Source: an uncultured Lachnospiraceae bacterium (GTDB lineage Bacteria > Bacillota > Clostridia > Lachnospirales > Lachnospiraceae). Taken from it: DNA of 38,427 nt. Location of the stretch: NCBI GenBank assembly GCA_905199445.1, contig CAJKGK010000027.1, forward strand, positions 1-38,427, written 5' to 3'. Below the pieces are notes generated by a model. That model did not search any database and had not been told where the DNA came from. It was given only the letters and a program-made list of their open reading frames with translations. The stretch's first letter is position 1; each line of letters begins with the position of its first letter. Made by a program: the position numbers and the translations under genes. This document shows positions 8,060 to 16,755 of this stretch, in pieces.

Positions 8060-9181
8060 ATGAAATATATGTGGATTTACAGAGATATTATGGACAGAGA
8101 AAAGGTAAGAGCGGCCAGGGAGCTGGTAAAGCTTCAGTCTAAAGATCGGATTCTGGGCGAGTGGAAAGCTATTTTGGGGGCATTTCTCTATGGCGATAAG
8201 CCTGAAGATTTTGTGGCAGAACACCTTCAAAAGGATTATCGGATTCATTTAAGCGCAAAGGACTATGAAATCTTCATGGAAAAGGTAAATCTGAATTCCC
8301 CGCAAAAGCGGTCCTATATTCTTGGGGAGATGAAATCAGTTGCCCAGATACTGAAAAAAGCTTTGGACGGGGATACGGAAGCCGTAAAAAATTTTGCAGA
8401 TTTTACAGCGGTTATGGCAGAACAGGATCCCCATTCCCGAAGACTGTTTTTTAAGGCGAAATATTTGATTGTATACCTGACAGCCGTTGACGATACGTTT
8501 AAAAATCCTAAAGATCAGGTGATTATGGAAAGTTACGGTGAGCGTTACTGCGAACATATTTTCCGGGAGTTAAAAAAACGGCTTTTTGAGGCCATGAATG
8601 TACGCTGTACAAGAAAAAGTACAAGCGAAGTTTTAAAAATGACAGAACAGGTATTTCGTCAGGCGGATTCACAGTCCGGAAATACGGAGCTGGAACGTCT
8701 CCGATTTATGAATGAGAACTATAAAAACAGCCTGCAGCTTTTACAGTCCATGCTTGATGAACTTAAAGAGACGGTTCAGACCGAGGCTGCCGCCGCTAAA
8801 GCTGAGGCGGTATCTGAGTTTTTCGGCCAGATGAATTCAGAAACTTACGGAAAACTTCTGGACAGTGTGCTGATTGTGGATGAGATTCTTTCCAAAGCCC
8901 GGTCTCAGGGTGCTGTGATTGAACCCAGGTTTATGCCACTGACCATTATTTTTATGCAGCTTTCCAGATTTATAAAAGACTTTGGTATTAAAGCCGTGGA
9001 GCAGAAGGGACGCAGATTTGAGGTTTTTTACGAAGATATTGAAAATATGAGTTATTTAGGTGACCCTTTTGAAGCAGATGATGACATTCGTACCGTGGAA
9101 GTTGTCAGTCCTGGCTGGCGGTATAAAGATGTGGTTATTTCCCAGCCTGTTGTAAGACAGATTGAAGAGGATGCGGATTAA
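8060..9181 (+). CDS. GrpE-like nucleotide exchange factor with N-terminal helical domain
   Basis: A 373-residue, mostly helical protein. Residues from about 210 to 260 (ERLRFMNENYKNSLQLLQSM onward) look like a coiled coil. The C-terminal 110 residues follow the GrpE pattern: LLDSVLIVDEIL, then GAVIEPRFMPL, then a closing beta segment VEVVSPGWRYKDVVISQPVV, comparable to the VVEVLQKGY...VIRPA end of GrpE. GrpE releases ADP from Hsp70, and the next gene encodes an Hsp70, so this is probably its dedicated exchange factor. The first 200 residues are not recognised. I chose the ATG at 8060 behind GTGAGG; a GTG at 8036 overlapping the upstream stop is possible. Confidence 0.68.
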   Translation: MKYMWIYRDIMDREKVRAARELVKLQSKDRILGEWKAILGAFLYGDKPEDFVAEHLQKDYRIHLSAKDYEIFMEKVNLNSPQKRSYILGEMKSVAQILKKALDGDTEAVKNFADFTAVMAEQDPHSRRLFFKAKYLIVYLTAVDDTFKNPKDQVIMESYGERYCEHIFRELKKRLFEAMNVRCTRKSTSEVLKMTEQVFRQADSQSGNTELERLRFMNENYKNSLQLLQSMLDELKETVQTEAAAAKAEAVSEFFGQMNSETYGKLLDSVLIVDEILSKARSQGAVIEPRFMPLTIIFMQLSRFIKDFGIKAVEQKGRRFEVFYEDIENMSYLGDPFEADDDIRTVEVVSPGWRYKDVVISQPVVRQIEEDAD

Positions 9182-9245
9182 AAAAATATTTTTCAGCCTC
9201 CGGTTTATGATTGAAACATCAAGAAATACAGGAGGTACTTTTAGA

Positions 9246-11876
9246 ATGGAAAATACAAGAAATTACTATTACAGCATTGATTTGGGAACAACAAATTCAG
9301 TTATGGCTTATGCCAATATGACAGGGCGCGGTATACGCCCTGTTGTCCTTGACATTGACCGAAAAAACGCCGCAGGCAGCCGGTCCAGGGATAAACTTTT
9401 GCCGTCTGTTGTGTTCTACTATAAAGATAATCAGGGACATATGCAACCTGAAGTCGGAGATTATGCAAAAAGCCGTTATGGCACCAAATATGGATATGTA
9501 TGCAAATCTGTAAAATCTTTGATGGGAACCAGTGACTGTGTTGAGCTGAATACAGACATTCCAGATCAGACACCGGCCCAGGTATCTTCAAGAATTTTAG
9601 CCCATATGCTGTCATCTGCAAAAAAACGAATGTTTCAGGAGGATATTTCAGATGTGATTATTACGGTGCCTGCCTCCTTTGACTGGGATCAGTGTCAGGC
9701 AACCCTTGAAGCTGCCAGGCTGGCCGGGATTCAGGTGGACAATACCCATGATGTTCTTCTTTATGAACCTAAAGCCGTTATCTATGATTTCCTCCAGATG
9801 CAGGAAAACGGCGAAATTCCTGATGGACTCATTAATCTTTCTAAACCGAAAAATATACTGGTATTTGACCTGGGCGGAGGGACATTGGATGTATCTGTTC
9901 ATCGGGCCGGGTATAATCAAAAGCAGATCTTAGATATTGAGGATATTGCGATTTCCAGATATAGCCGCATCGGAGGGGATGATTTTGATGAGCTTTTAGC
10001 CCTGGAAATGCTTAAGCGGTTTGAAACCATGAATGGTATTGTTGTTCCTGTGCGCCGCCGGGATGAGGTTATGTGCCGTTTGCGCCGTCTGGCGGAAAAA
10101 CTGAAAATGGATATTTCCAATGACTATGAGCAGGCATTGAGCGCCGGGCAGTGTATTGGTGATGATTATTACGAAACTGTCATGGAAATTAATCTTTATG
10201 ATGCCTACTCCTATTCAGATATGTTTACAAAAGGTGATATTGATCGAATCATTGCACCGATACTGGGCTGTGATTACGAAAAATCTCATGTGTCCAAAAT
10301 CGATACCCTGAAAGCGTCGGATATGAATAATATTATTTATCCCATTTTGGATGTTCTGGCTAAAGCCGGCCCTGACTGTGTCATCGATACAGTCATTTTA
10401 AACGGAGGGATGACGAAGTTTTATGGCGTTAAGGAACGTATCGAAAAATTTTTCGGTTTTCGTGCTCTGATTACGGCAGATCCGGATCTGGCTGTTGCCC
10501 GGGGCGGCGTGTATTATCACTACTGTCTTCATAAATATCAGATTCATCGGTCACAAAACTTATCAGACAGAGATTTTAGTGGAAAAAGGGCTGTATTTAA
10601 TACAGGAACAATCATGAATGATGATGTGAATATTGGACTTCGCGGTCAGTATGTCAGTCGTCTGATACAGGCCGGGACACGGCTGCCATATAATTCCGGG
10701 GAAATTACCGGCAGATTTTTTATCAGCAGTCAAAATGGCGGTGAAACGGATTGTATTCCATTGGATTTGTTCCTGGGCCGTGGACAGACAAAGAATCTGC
10801 CAAACCGGCGGATCGCCAGAAGAATGATTCGTTTTTCAAAAAGCTATCCTTCAGGGACACCGGTCAGTTTAAATATTGATGTGGATCAGATGCGGATGAT
10901 GACTGTTGAAGCCTGGATTACCGGACAGCCCAAACAAAGCGCTGTGATCGAAATCGATACCACCGGTTCCCCCAATATACCCCTGGAAAAGACAGGCGGG
11001 CGGCTTAATGTCAGCGAGCTTTTGGATCTTAATGCGAAAGGTGAATTAAATGAAATCCGAATGCTTTACGAGCAGATTAAAACATCCAGAAAAAAGGAAA
11101 ATCTTTATAATAGAATCAATGAACGTATAGAACAGATCGGCCGGGCAAAAAATCCGGAAGCCTTTTTTGAACCTTTGATGGCTATGGCCCAAAACTGTTA
11201 TCAGAATGAGTTGCTCTTAGGCTATTTATATAATATTGCCCAGAAGCTTTGCGGCGGTTTCACATCCGGACAAAAAAACAGACTGGAAAAATTATGTGCC
11301 AGACATTTCTCGTCGGAAGGATCCTTTGTACGACAGAATGTATATGTACAGAGAAAAGCGCTGGATTTAACCGCAGTTTTGAATCCGGATTTTCTGGAAA
11401 GCTACAAACAGTGGTTAAATAATCGCACCGTTTTCGGGGACATTGTTTACGCGCTGTATGAAAATGCCCTTCTTTTTGAGATGAATGACCAAAAAGTATT
11501 AGCCTTTATGAAAGACTGCACGGTGTCCAGGTTATCACCGAGATGCGTCCAGGCCTTGATTCGGCGTTTTGGCGTGAACGGGGACAGAAGTCATCAGCAT
11601 ATGCTGAAAAATATCGTGAAAAGTACGGCAGACTATGTGATCAGTGAAGATTGTATTCATCCTAAATACTATCTGCTTCTTTTGGCACAGCTTTGTACAG
11701 CCGTGATGCCAAATCCGCTGCGTGATCATAAAAAGCTGATGCGTCAGGTTCGTCAGGCCCTGGATCAGTTTTTTGAAAACCAGCCCAAGGACGATTTTTA
11801 TGACGCAGTCAATGATCTCTGGAATGGTATTTCCCTTACCGAAGACAGGCAGCTGGCCATAGATCCTTATTTATAA
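9246..11876 (+). CDS. Hsp70 (DnaK-like) protein with long helical C-terminal extension
   Basis: An 876-residue divergent Hsp70 chaperone. The actin-fold ATPase motifs are intact: phosphate-1 SIDLGTTNS (Asp12 to Asn17), phosphate-2 FDLGGGTLD (Asp208-Thr213) and adenosine NGGM (Asn386-Met389). Beyond about residue 480 a beta-rich segment corresponds to the substrate-binding domain, followed by about 270 residues of helical sequence not seen in DnaK (usual length about 610). AGGAGG lies before the ATG at 9246; a longer in-frame reading to 9162 overlaps the GrpE-like gene and has no such site. No DnaJ gene is adjacent, so client delivery must be different. It probably remodels the other cluster proteins in the cytoplasm; this role is inference. 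Confidence 0.9.
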   Translation: MENTRNYYYSIDLGTTNSVMAYANMTGRGIRPVVLDIDRKNAAGSRSRDKLLPSVVFYYKDNQGHMQPEVGDYAKSRYGTKYGYVCKSVKSLMGTSDCVELNTDIPDQTPAQVSSRILAHMLSSAKKRMFQEDISDVIITVPASFDWDQCQATLEAARLAGIQVDNTHDVLLYEPKAVIYDFLQMQENGEIPDGLINLSKPKNILVFDLGGGTLDVSVHRAGYNQKQILDIEDIAISRYSRIGGDDFDELLALEMLKRFETMNGIVVPVRRRDEVMCRLRRLAEKLKMDISNDYEQALSAGQCIGDDYYETVMEINLYDAYSYSDMFTKGDIDRIIAPILGCDYEKSHVSKIDTLKASDMNNIIYPILDVLAKAGPDCVIDTVILNGGMTKFYGVKERIEKFFGFRALITADPDLAVARGGVYYHYCLHKYQIHRSQNLSDRDFSGKRAVFNTGTIMNDDVNIGLRGQYVSRLIQAGTRLPYNSGEITGRFFISSQNGGETDCIPLDLFLGRGQTKNLPNRRIARRMIRFSKSYPSGTPVSLNIDVDQMRMMTVEAWITGQPKQSAVIEIDTTGSPNIPLEKTGGRLNVSELLDLNAKGELNEIRMLYEQIKTSRKKENLYNRINERIEQIGRAKNPEAFFEPLMAMAQNCYQNELLLGYLYNIAQKLCGGFTSGQKNRLEKLCARHFSSEGSFVRQNVYVQRKALDLTAVLNPDFLESYKQWLNNRTVFGDIVYALYENALLFEMNDQKVLAFMKDCTVSRLSPRCVQALIRRFGVNGDRSHQHMLKNIVKSTADYVISEDCIHPKYYLLLLAQLCTAVMPNPLRDHKKLMRQVRQALDQFFENQPKDDFYDAVNDLWNGISLTEDRQLAIDPYL

Positions 11877-11905
11877 AATATATGGAAGTGCATGGAGGTG
11901 AATTT

Positions 11906-12409
11906 ATGTTTAAGTCGAATAAAGATCTAATGTCCACAGGTTTTATTGATGGATGGATGGCAGAGAAAGCAAAAAATCCGGGGCGTCCGGTTCCCGTTTT
12001 ATATAACTACACAATGGAGGAGGCGTTTGAAACTGGCCAGTATATGGCCGGTCTCCTGGAACAGGAAAATTTTGAGTTTTTTGGTGAAAATCATGTGGTC
12101 TATTATAACCTGGAATATATGCCTGTATTTATGCACAAATTTCCGGCACTTGCTGCTTTGGATGCGTTTCTCAACTACGACGCCGCAGCTTTTGGTGCCT
12201 TTAGGGGCGTTCTTGTGTTAAATCTCTCGGACTGGTATTTTCATGAAGCCATGGATTCTTTTGACCTTTTGATGAAATATTTGTGGGATCAAAAAGAGGA
12301 TTTATGCTATGTAATTGTTACTAAAGGTCAGGTGGGCAGCAGTTTTGCCCGATCTATAGGAAAATATTTTGATGTACTGGAACTTGAAAAGGCAGGTGAG
12401 CTTTCATGA
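11906..12409 (+). CDS. Small conserved-looking protein of the Hsp70/TraG cluster, function unknown
   Basis: A 167-residue soluble protein I do not recognise. It has alternating hydrophobic strands and helices; the segment FRGVLVLNLSDWYFHEAMDS and a later LCYVIVTKGQVGS are in the style of a P-loop-like or Rossmann-like fold, but no Walker A loop is present. GGAGG lies seven bases before the ATG at 11906, which is why I prefer it to the in-frame ATG at 11882. Its last codons overlap the start of the TraG-like gene (ATGA arrangement), so the two are translationally coupled, and it is likely a partner or regulator of that ATPase. Confidence 0.7.
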   Translation: MFKSNKDLMSTGFIDGWMAEKAKNPGRPVPVLYNYTMEEAFETGQYMAGLLEQENFEFFGENHVVYYNLEYMPVFMHKFPALAALDAFLNYDAAAFGAFRGVLVLNLSDWYFHEAMDSFDLLMKYLWDQKEDLCYVIVTKGQVGSSFARSIGKYFDVLELEKAGELS

Positions 12410-14046
12410 AAAAGTATGAATGCTTTTACAGACAATATATTGGAGAACGACAAAGCGGCGGCTTTGCAAGACCTGGGGATGTGCTTGACAGCCTTAAAAA
12501 GATTGACCTGAAAGCCGGCCATTTTGACTTCGGCGGATTTCCGCTTGTTTCTGACGGCAAAAGTGCATGGATTGATGATCAAAATGGCCATGTGCTTATC
12601 GATGGCTCTACGGATACAGGAAAATCCAGGCGTTTTATAATGCCTCTGATTAAGATGCTGCTTCGGGCAGGACACAGTATTGTGTGTCTGGATGATAAGG
12701 GGGAGCTGTATGATGAAACAAGTGGTGAGGCCAAGGCTCTGGGGTATGATCTGGTTGTTTTAAATTTAAGAACAATGCGCTCCGGAGACCAGTGGAATCC
12801 GCTGACCCTTATAAGGGAAGCCTATTTTTCCCATGACAAGGAGCTGGCTTCTGGGCTAATTAATGATTTTGTAAGGGAATTGGCGGCAGATGCCTTAAAA
12901 GACGAGCGCAGTGATTTTTGGAATAAAATGGCCATGGCGAAGGCCGGCAGTGATATCCATACAATGATGGAGTGCTTTCCAAAGGATTTTGTGAATCCGT
13001 CCAATCTGGTAACCATGTTGGCAGAAGAAAACTATGAGATTATGGAGTCATTTGTAGATATTCTTAATCCGACTTCAGAGGTTTATAAAAATTATTCCGG
13101 TGTATACAGCAGTGCAGAAAAAACAAGAGCTTCTCTGGAAGCCACCCTTCATTCTATGGTCAGCCTGTTTGTCAATGATCCAAAGCTAACCCGTTTTCTT
13201 GGGAAAAGTACCTTTGATATGAAGAATATTGCAAGGAAAAAAACCATTGTTTATCTCCAGACCGCAGGAGAAAAACCGGCATATCTAAAGGTGATTTCTC
13301 TGTTTGTGACCCAGCTGTTTCAGCTTTTGGATTTAATGGCTGATCAGATGGAAGGCCGGCGGCTTAAAAATACGGTTGATTTTGTCCTGGATGAATTTTC
13401 AACGCTGCCCCGCATGGATTGTATCACAACAGCCTTAACAACGGCACGCTCAAGGAATATACGGTTTTATATTGTGGTGCAGTCTATGGAACAGCTGATT
13501 GAAAAATACGGCAGAAGCGGTGCAGGAATTATCAGAGGCAACTGCCAGACATGGATTTATCTGTTTTCCAGGGAACTGGGCCTTTTAGATGAACTGTCAA
13601 AACTGGCCGGATACCGGCATACTGCGGCAGGTCCGGGAGAACCATTGCTTTCTATAGAGTCCCTTCAGCGGCTTCAAATGGGGCAGGCGCTTATTTTTCA
13701 CAGAAGGCTGAAACCTTTTGTCAGTCAGATGCCGGATGTTTCTGCGTATGAAACCTTAAAAACTTTGACACCGGTATGTCAGCGGGTCATTGGTTCTAAT
13801 CCGCCGCCAACAATTGATCTGAAAAAGGCCAAAGCGCTTTACCTTAGTGTGCGCGATCAAATGATGCCTTTTGGCAGTAAATGGCCGGTATTGGAAAAAT
13901 TGATTGAACACCTAAAACTCAGTGGTAAAACAGAAAATCAGATGAACGACATGTTTGCCGTGGATCCGGAAGAACAATTCTGTGGGTGGAATGAAAATAA
14001 TGATTTTGAAAAAATGTCCCTGCATTCGATTTTTAATGATATTTAA
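12406..14046 (+). CDS. VirD4/TraG-like coupling ATPase, soluble form
   Basis: A 546-residue RecA/HerA-fold ATPase of the type IV coupling protein family. Walker A is DGSTDTGKSRRF (Gly67 to Ser74), with the usual second Gly-Ser replaced by Asp-Thr; Walker B is FVLDEFSTLP (Asp329-Glu330). LDDKGELYDETSG matches the DPKGE motif of TraG/VirD4 and RNIRFYIVVQSMEQL the sensor region. True conjugation couplers carry N-terminal membrane helices; here the start is hydrophilic and none is seen. No relaxase or type IV channel genes are nearby. It may move or remodel DNA or protein in the cytoplasm with the Hsp70. It overlaps the preceding gene by four bases. Confidence 0.87.
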   Translation: MKKYECFYRQYIGERQSGGFARPGDVLDSLKKIDLKAGHFDFGGFPLVSDGKSAWIDDQNGHVLIDGSTDTGKSRRFIMPLIKMLLRAGHSIVCLDDKGELYDETSGEAKALGYDLVVLNLRTMRSGDQWNPLTLIREAYFSHDKELASGLINDFVRELAADALKDERSDFWNKMAMAKAGSDIHTMMECFPKDFVNPSNLVTMLAEENYEIMESFVDILNPTSEVYKNYSGVYSSAEKTRASLEATLHSMVSLFVNDPKLTRFLGKSTFDMKNIARKKTIVYLQTAGEKPAYLKVISLFVTQLFQLLDLMADQMEGRRLKNTVDFVLDEFSTLPRMDCITTALTTARSRNIRFYIVVQSMEQLIEKYGRSGAGIIRGNCQTWIYLFSRELGLLDELSKLAGYRHTAAGPGEPLLSIESLQRLQMGQALIFHRRLKPFVSQMPDVSAYETLKTLTPVCQRVIGSNPPPTIDLKKAKALYLSVRDQMMPFGSKWPVLEKLIEHLKLSGKTENQMNDMFAVDPEEQFCGWNENNDFEKMSLHSIFNDI

Positions 14047-14118
14047 AATGAGTATTGCCGTGCAGGGGTAAAACAGGTAAAATAAATCTATTCTGGAAGT
14101 ATAATGGGAGGATAAAAA

Positions 14119-14424
14119 ATGAACTATAAACCAGAACCAATGGATACAAAGGATGTTGTTCTTTCTGAGGAATTATTAAAGCTGACAGAGCTTTTGGCAA
14201 AAAATACCCATGATGTCTGGGCTCAAAGCCGTTTGGGCGAGGGTTATGTCTATGGACCGGTAAGAGATGATCAGGCGAAAACCCATCCCTGTCTTGTGCC
14301 TTATGAAGCACTTCCTGAATCCGAAAAAGATTATGACAGAAATACAGCCTTGGAAACCATTAAACTGATCAAAAAACTGGGCTATGAAATCACACGGCTG
14401 CCAGAGCATAAACACCAAAACTGA
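14119..14424 (+). CDS. Stand-alone RyR-domain protein
   Basis: A 101-residue protein that is essentially one RyR (ryanodine receptor repeat) domain, Pfam family RyR. Diagnostic pieces are PMDTKDVVLSEELLKL, LAKNTHDVWAQSR, YVYGPVRDD, HPCLVPYEALPESEKDYDR and LIKKLGYEI, which follow the eukaryotic and bacterial RyR repeat in order. A GGGAGG lies before the ATG. In bacteria RyR domains are often fused to NAD-binding or signalling domains and are thought to bind a small ligand or peptide; the ligand is not known. A second, more divergent RyR-like segment occurs in the large kinase protein downstream, so the two may compete for or share a ligand. Confidence 0.9.
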   Translation: MNYKPEPMDTKDVVLSEELLKLTELLAKNTHDVWAQSRLGEGYVYGPVRDDQAKTHPCLVPYEALPESEKDYDRNTALETIKLIKKLGYEITRLPEHKHQN

Positions 14425-14448
14425 ATATAGGCGCTGTTAAATTAAATA

Positions 14449-14477
14449 TTGGCATGCCTCTCTGTGAATGATATAAT
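14449..14477 (+). promoter_or_regulatory. Consensus promoter inside the cluster
   Basis: TTGGCA (14449-14454), a 17-base spacer and TATAAT (14472-14477). It lies just after the RyR gene and 56 bases before the next start, so the last two genes can be transcribed separately from the chaperone half. Confidence 0.8.
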
Positions 14478-14532
14478 CATATTAGCTGTAATGGGATCAG
14501 TTTTTATTATATATTGCAGGGAGGTTTTTTCT

Positions 14533-16032
14533 TTGAATGAGCGCAGGATACAGGAACATAAAAATTGGGGACACAGGGATAGTAAAAGAGCACAGAAAGG
14601 TATTTTTGGAGGCGGAACCATAAGTCTGGATACTGCGGTCAAAGATCAGGCCGCACGTCCTTTAAAAGAATGGCTTGGATTCATCGAACGGTCACACCGG
14701 CCGATGGAATGGGAGGAATTTCTCTGTAAAATGTCTGTGGATGATCTGCTTCAAAGCCTTCATGTGATGCCTTTATATCAATATCTGATTAACTATCTGA
14801 TTTTCAGATATAATTATGATAAAATTATGCCGGAGGTGGCTGATATTAAATTCAGAAAAGGACTGTTTGCCTATATTGATCATCAATATAATGGTGGAAG
14901 TTTGCCGGTCAAAGCTCAGGGCGATGATGACCTGCTCGGTGATCCGAAATCGTGGGAGCGGCTTTTGGACGAGCTTGTACTGCTGATGAAAACCGCTTTT
15001 GCCGAAAATGATTTTGGCGAAGGAGATGAGGATGCAAAGGGGGCTTTGACAAAAGAGGATTTAATTACGGATCAGCAGCTTAAAAATATGCTGACAAAGG
15101 AACCTAATGAAAAAGACAAGCTGATTGATATACATAAAAGAGATCGGATTTTTCGTCTGGCTCTGGGGCTGGCGCTTCCGGCCGAGGACGTGGAGCTGCT
15201 TATACAGACAGCGCTGCGCAGGCGTGGTTTTAATTATTACGACAGGGATGAATTTTTAATGTATTGTGTATTAAAGTACGAAAAGCACAGTCCCTACCGC
15301 TGCTACATGGCACTGCAAAGAGATTATGCCAAACTGCCCCGTCAGGAAAATGAAAAAGAATGGACCGGTCAGACCGTGGCCGTGCGCCGACTTGTGGATG
15401 ATTTATTTCAGGATCATACGATTACAGAGATTTATACAGATGCGCTCAGTGATCAATATCGTGTGCTGAATCCTAAGATGAAACAGATTTTGATGAAGCA
15501 TAAAGCGATCCATCCACGCCAGCGGACAGCTGTGGATGCTTTTATCCGACTGTATAACAGAGTATCTCAGCTTTACCAGAATGAAATGAATGCTTATCAG
15601 GGGACAATCCAAAGCTTTGTCGGTCATGGTCGGGGCTTTTTGGATGTATTCTATGATCCATCAGAAAAGGTAGAGATTCCTGAAGGCACATTGTTTTATG
15701 CTCAGGATAAAAGCGCTGTAAGCGGAAAAAATTATTTCAGGACCTTAAAAGATTATATTTTTGAAAAATCCGACGATGGCTTTGGCGAAGTCGACGTATG
15801 TGTTCAGGGCGTACTGGCTCAGGAGATTATGACAGATAAAAAGAAAACGCCTGGCTATCAGAAAAAGGGCGTGTACCTTGTGCCAAAAGCTGCGGATCTC
15901 AGAATCCGTACGATTCAGACGATCAGTACGCTTAAATATGTAGGGCATCCGGGGACAAGAGCCTACGCTCAGGGGCAGGTCAGGGTTTGCTGTCTGTGTG
16001 GTACAAAAATCAGTAAAAATACGATTTTTTAG
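14533..16032 (+). CDS. Large unknown cluster protein, N-terminal part (ends at in-frame TAG)
   Basis: 499 codons read from a TTG at 14533 that has GCAGGGAGG nine bases upstream. A longer reading from 14449 starts inside the -35 promoter element and is rejected. The sequence is hydrophilic and mainly helical, with a DRIFRLALGLALPAEDVEL stretch around residue 235 and a later beta-rich section (IPEGTLFYAQDKSAV, then YFRTLKDYIF). I do not recognise a family. The frame stops at TAG 16030-16032 and then continues open, in the same frame, into the 228-codon downstream piece, so this is probably the front part of one gene of about 741 codons broken by a nonsense codon. Both pieces may instead be separate proteins. 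Confidence 0.72.
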   Translation: MNERRIQEHKNWGHRDSKRAQKGIFGGGTISLDTAVKDQAARPLKEWLGFIERSHRPMEWEEFLCKMSVDDLLQSLHVMPLYQYLINYLIFRYNYDKIMPEVADIKFRKGLFAYIDHQYNGGSLPVKAQGDDDLLGDPKSWERLLDELVLLMKTAFAENDFGEGDEDAKGALTKEDLITDQQLKNMLTKEPNEKDKLIDIHKRDRIFRLALGLALPAEDVELLIQTALRRRGFNYYDRDEFLMYCVLKYEKHSPYRCYMALQRDYAKLPRQENEKEWTGQTVAVRRLVDDLFQDHTITEIYTDALSDQYRVLNPKMKQILMKHKAIHPRQRTAVDAFIRLYNRVSQLYQNEMNAYQGTIQSFVGHGRGFLDVFYDPSEKVEIPEGTLFYAQDKSAVSGKNYFRTLKDYIFEKSDDGFGEVDVCVQGVLAQEIMTDKKKTPGYQKKGVYLVPKAADLRIRTIQTISTLKYVGHPGTRAYAQGQVRVCCLCGTKISKNTIF

Positions 16033-16068
16033 GTTCAGGATGAATTAAAAAATATATATGAATACGAG

Positions 16069-16755
16069 GTGACCGAGGATGTTATAGCCAAAGCAAGTAA
16101 AACCATTGAAATCGTCAGTGTACATCCTCAGGGAGAAAAAGCCGATATATGTGCAAAAACAGGAACAATTACCGGAATAGAGCAGGATTTGCGGGGGGTA
16201 TATTCGGTATCCAATCCAAAGCCGGTTCATGTTTTCAGAGAAGATACCTCCGATGCCGGCGGCCGTGATAAGCGTTCTGAATTCAGACGGTATTTGTATT
16301 ATCAGGCACCGGAGGACATCTTATATGAACATATAACACCTGAATATATTGGAAAATGGTTTTATGATACAGAAATCAAGGATGATCGTTTTTCAAATAT
16401 TTTTAACCAAAAGGCCAAATTTTCCCGGAAAAAAAATGAAATCCCGGAAGATGAAAAAGGCAGTCAGCCGGTTCGGCGCAGTGATCTGCTGACCATGGTA
16501 TTTATGATCGTGTGCAGAGACGATTTTTGGGACAGAAGACATCAAGCATTAAAACAGGCAAGACCATATGAAGAAGTGCTTTCTTATTTTGTACTGCAAG
16601 CAGATAAAATTCTCAACCGCTGTGGTATGGGAGATTTTTATCTGGGCAATCCATATGAAGCGCTGCTGGCTTTTTTGATCATTACAGATACGCCGGTGGA
16701 CTCTCTGAGAAACATATGGCGTGTGGCAAAGGACGGTGTAAAGAAAAATGGATGA
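16069..16755 (+). CDS. Large unknown cluster protein, C-terminal part (after TAG)
   Basis: 228 codons from a GTG at 16069 that has no convincing ribosome binding site (only ACGAG close upstream). The same frame is open back to the TAG at 16030-16032, adding VQDELKNIYEYE. This supports a former single gene with the 14533 reading frame. The sequence begins beta-rich (IEIVSVHPQGEKADIC, TGTITGIEQDLRGVYSV) and ends helical, with LNRCGMGDFYLGNPYEALL and a final LIITDTPVDSLRNIWR; the last part resembles the helical block in the first piece and could be a repeat of it. The stop overlaps the ATG of the kinase gene by eight bases, so expression of the kinase may depend on translation reaching here. Confidence 0.65.
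   Translation: MTEDVIAKASKTIEIVSVHPQGEKADICAKTGTITGIEQDLRGVYSVSNPKPVHVFREDTSDAGGRDKRSEFRRYLYYQAPEDILYEHITPEYIGKWFYDTEIKDDRFSNIFNQKAKFSRKKNEIPEDEKGSQPVRRSDLLTMVFMIVCRDDFWDRRHQALKQARPYEEVLSYFVLQADKILNRCGMGDFYLGNPYEALLAFLIITDTPVDSLRNIWRVAKDGVKKNG

Noticed and set aside
16030..16032. TAG read as pyrrolysine
   Set aside because: Nothing in the window encodes pyrrolysine machinery, and a single nonsense change explains it as well.
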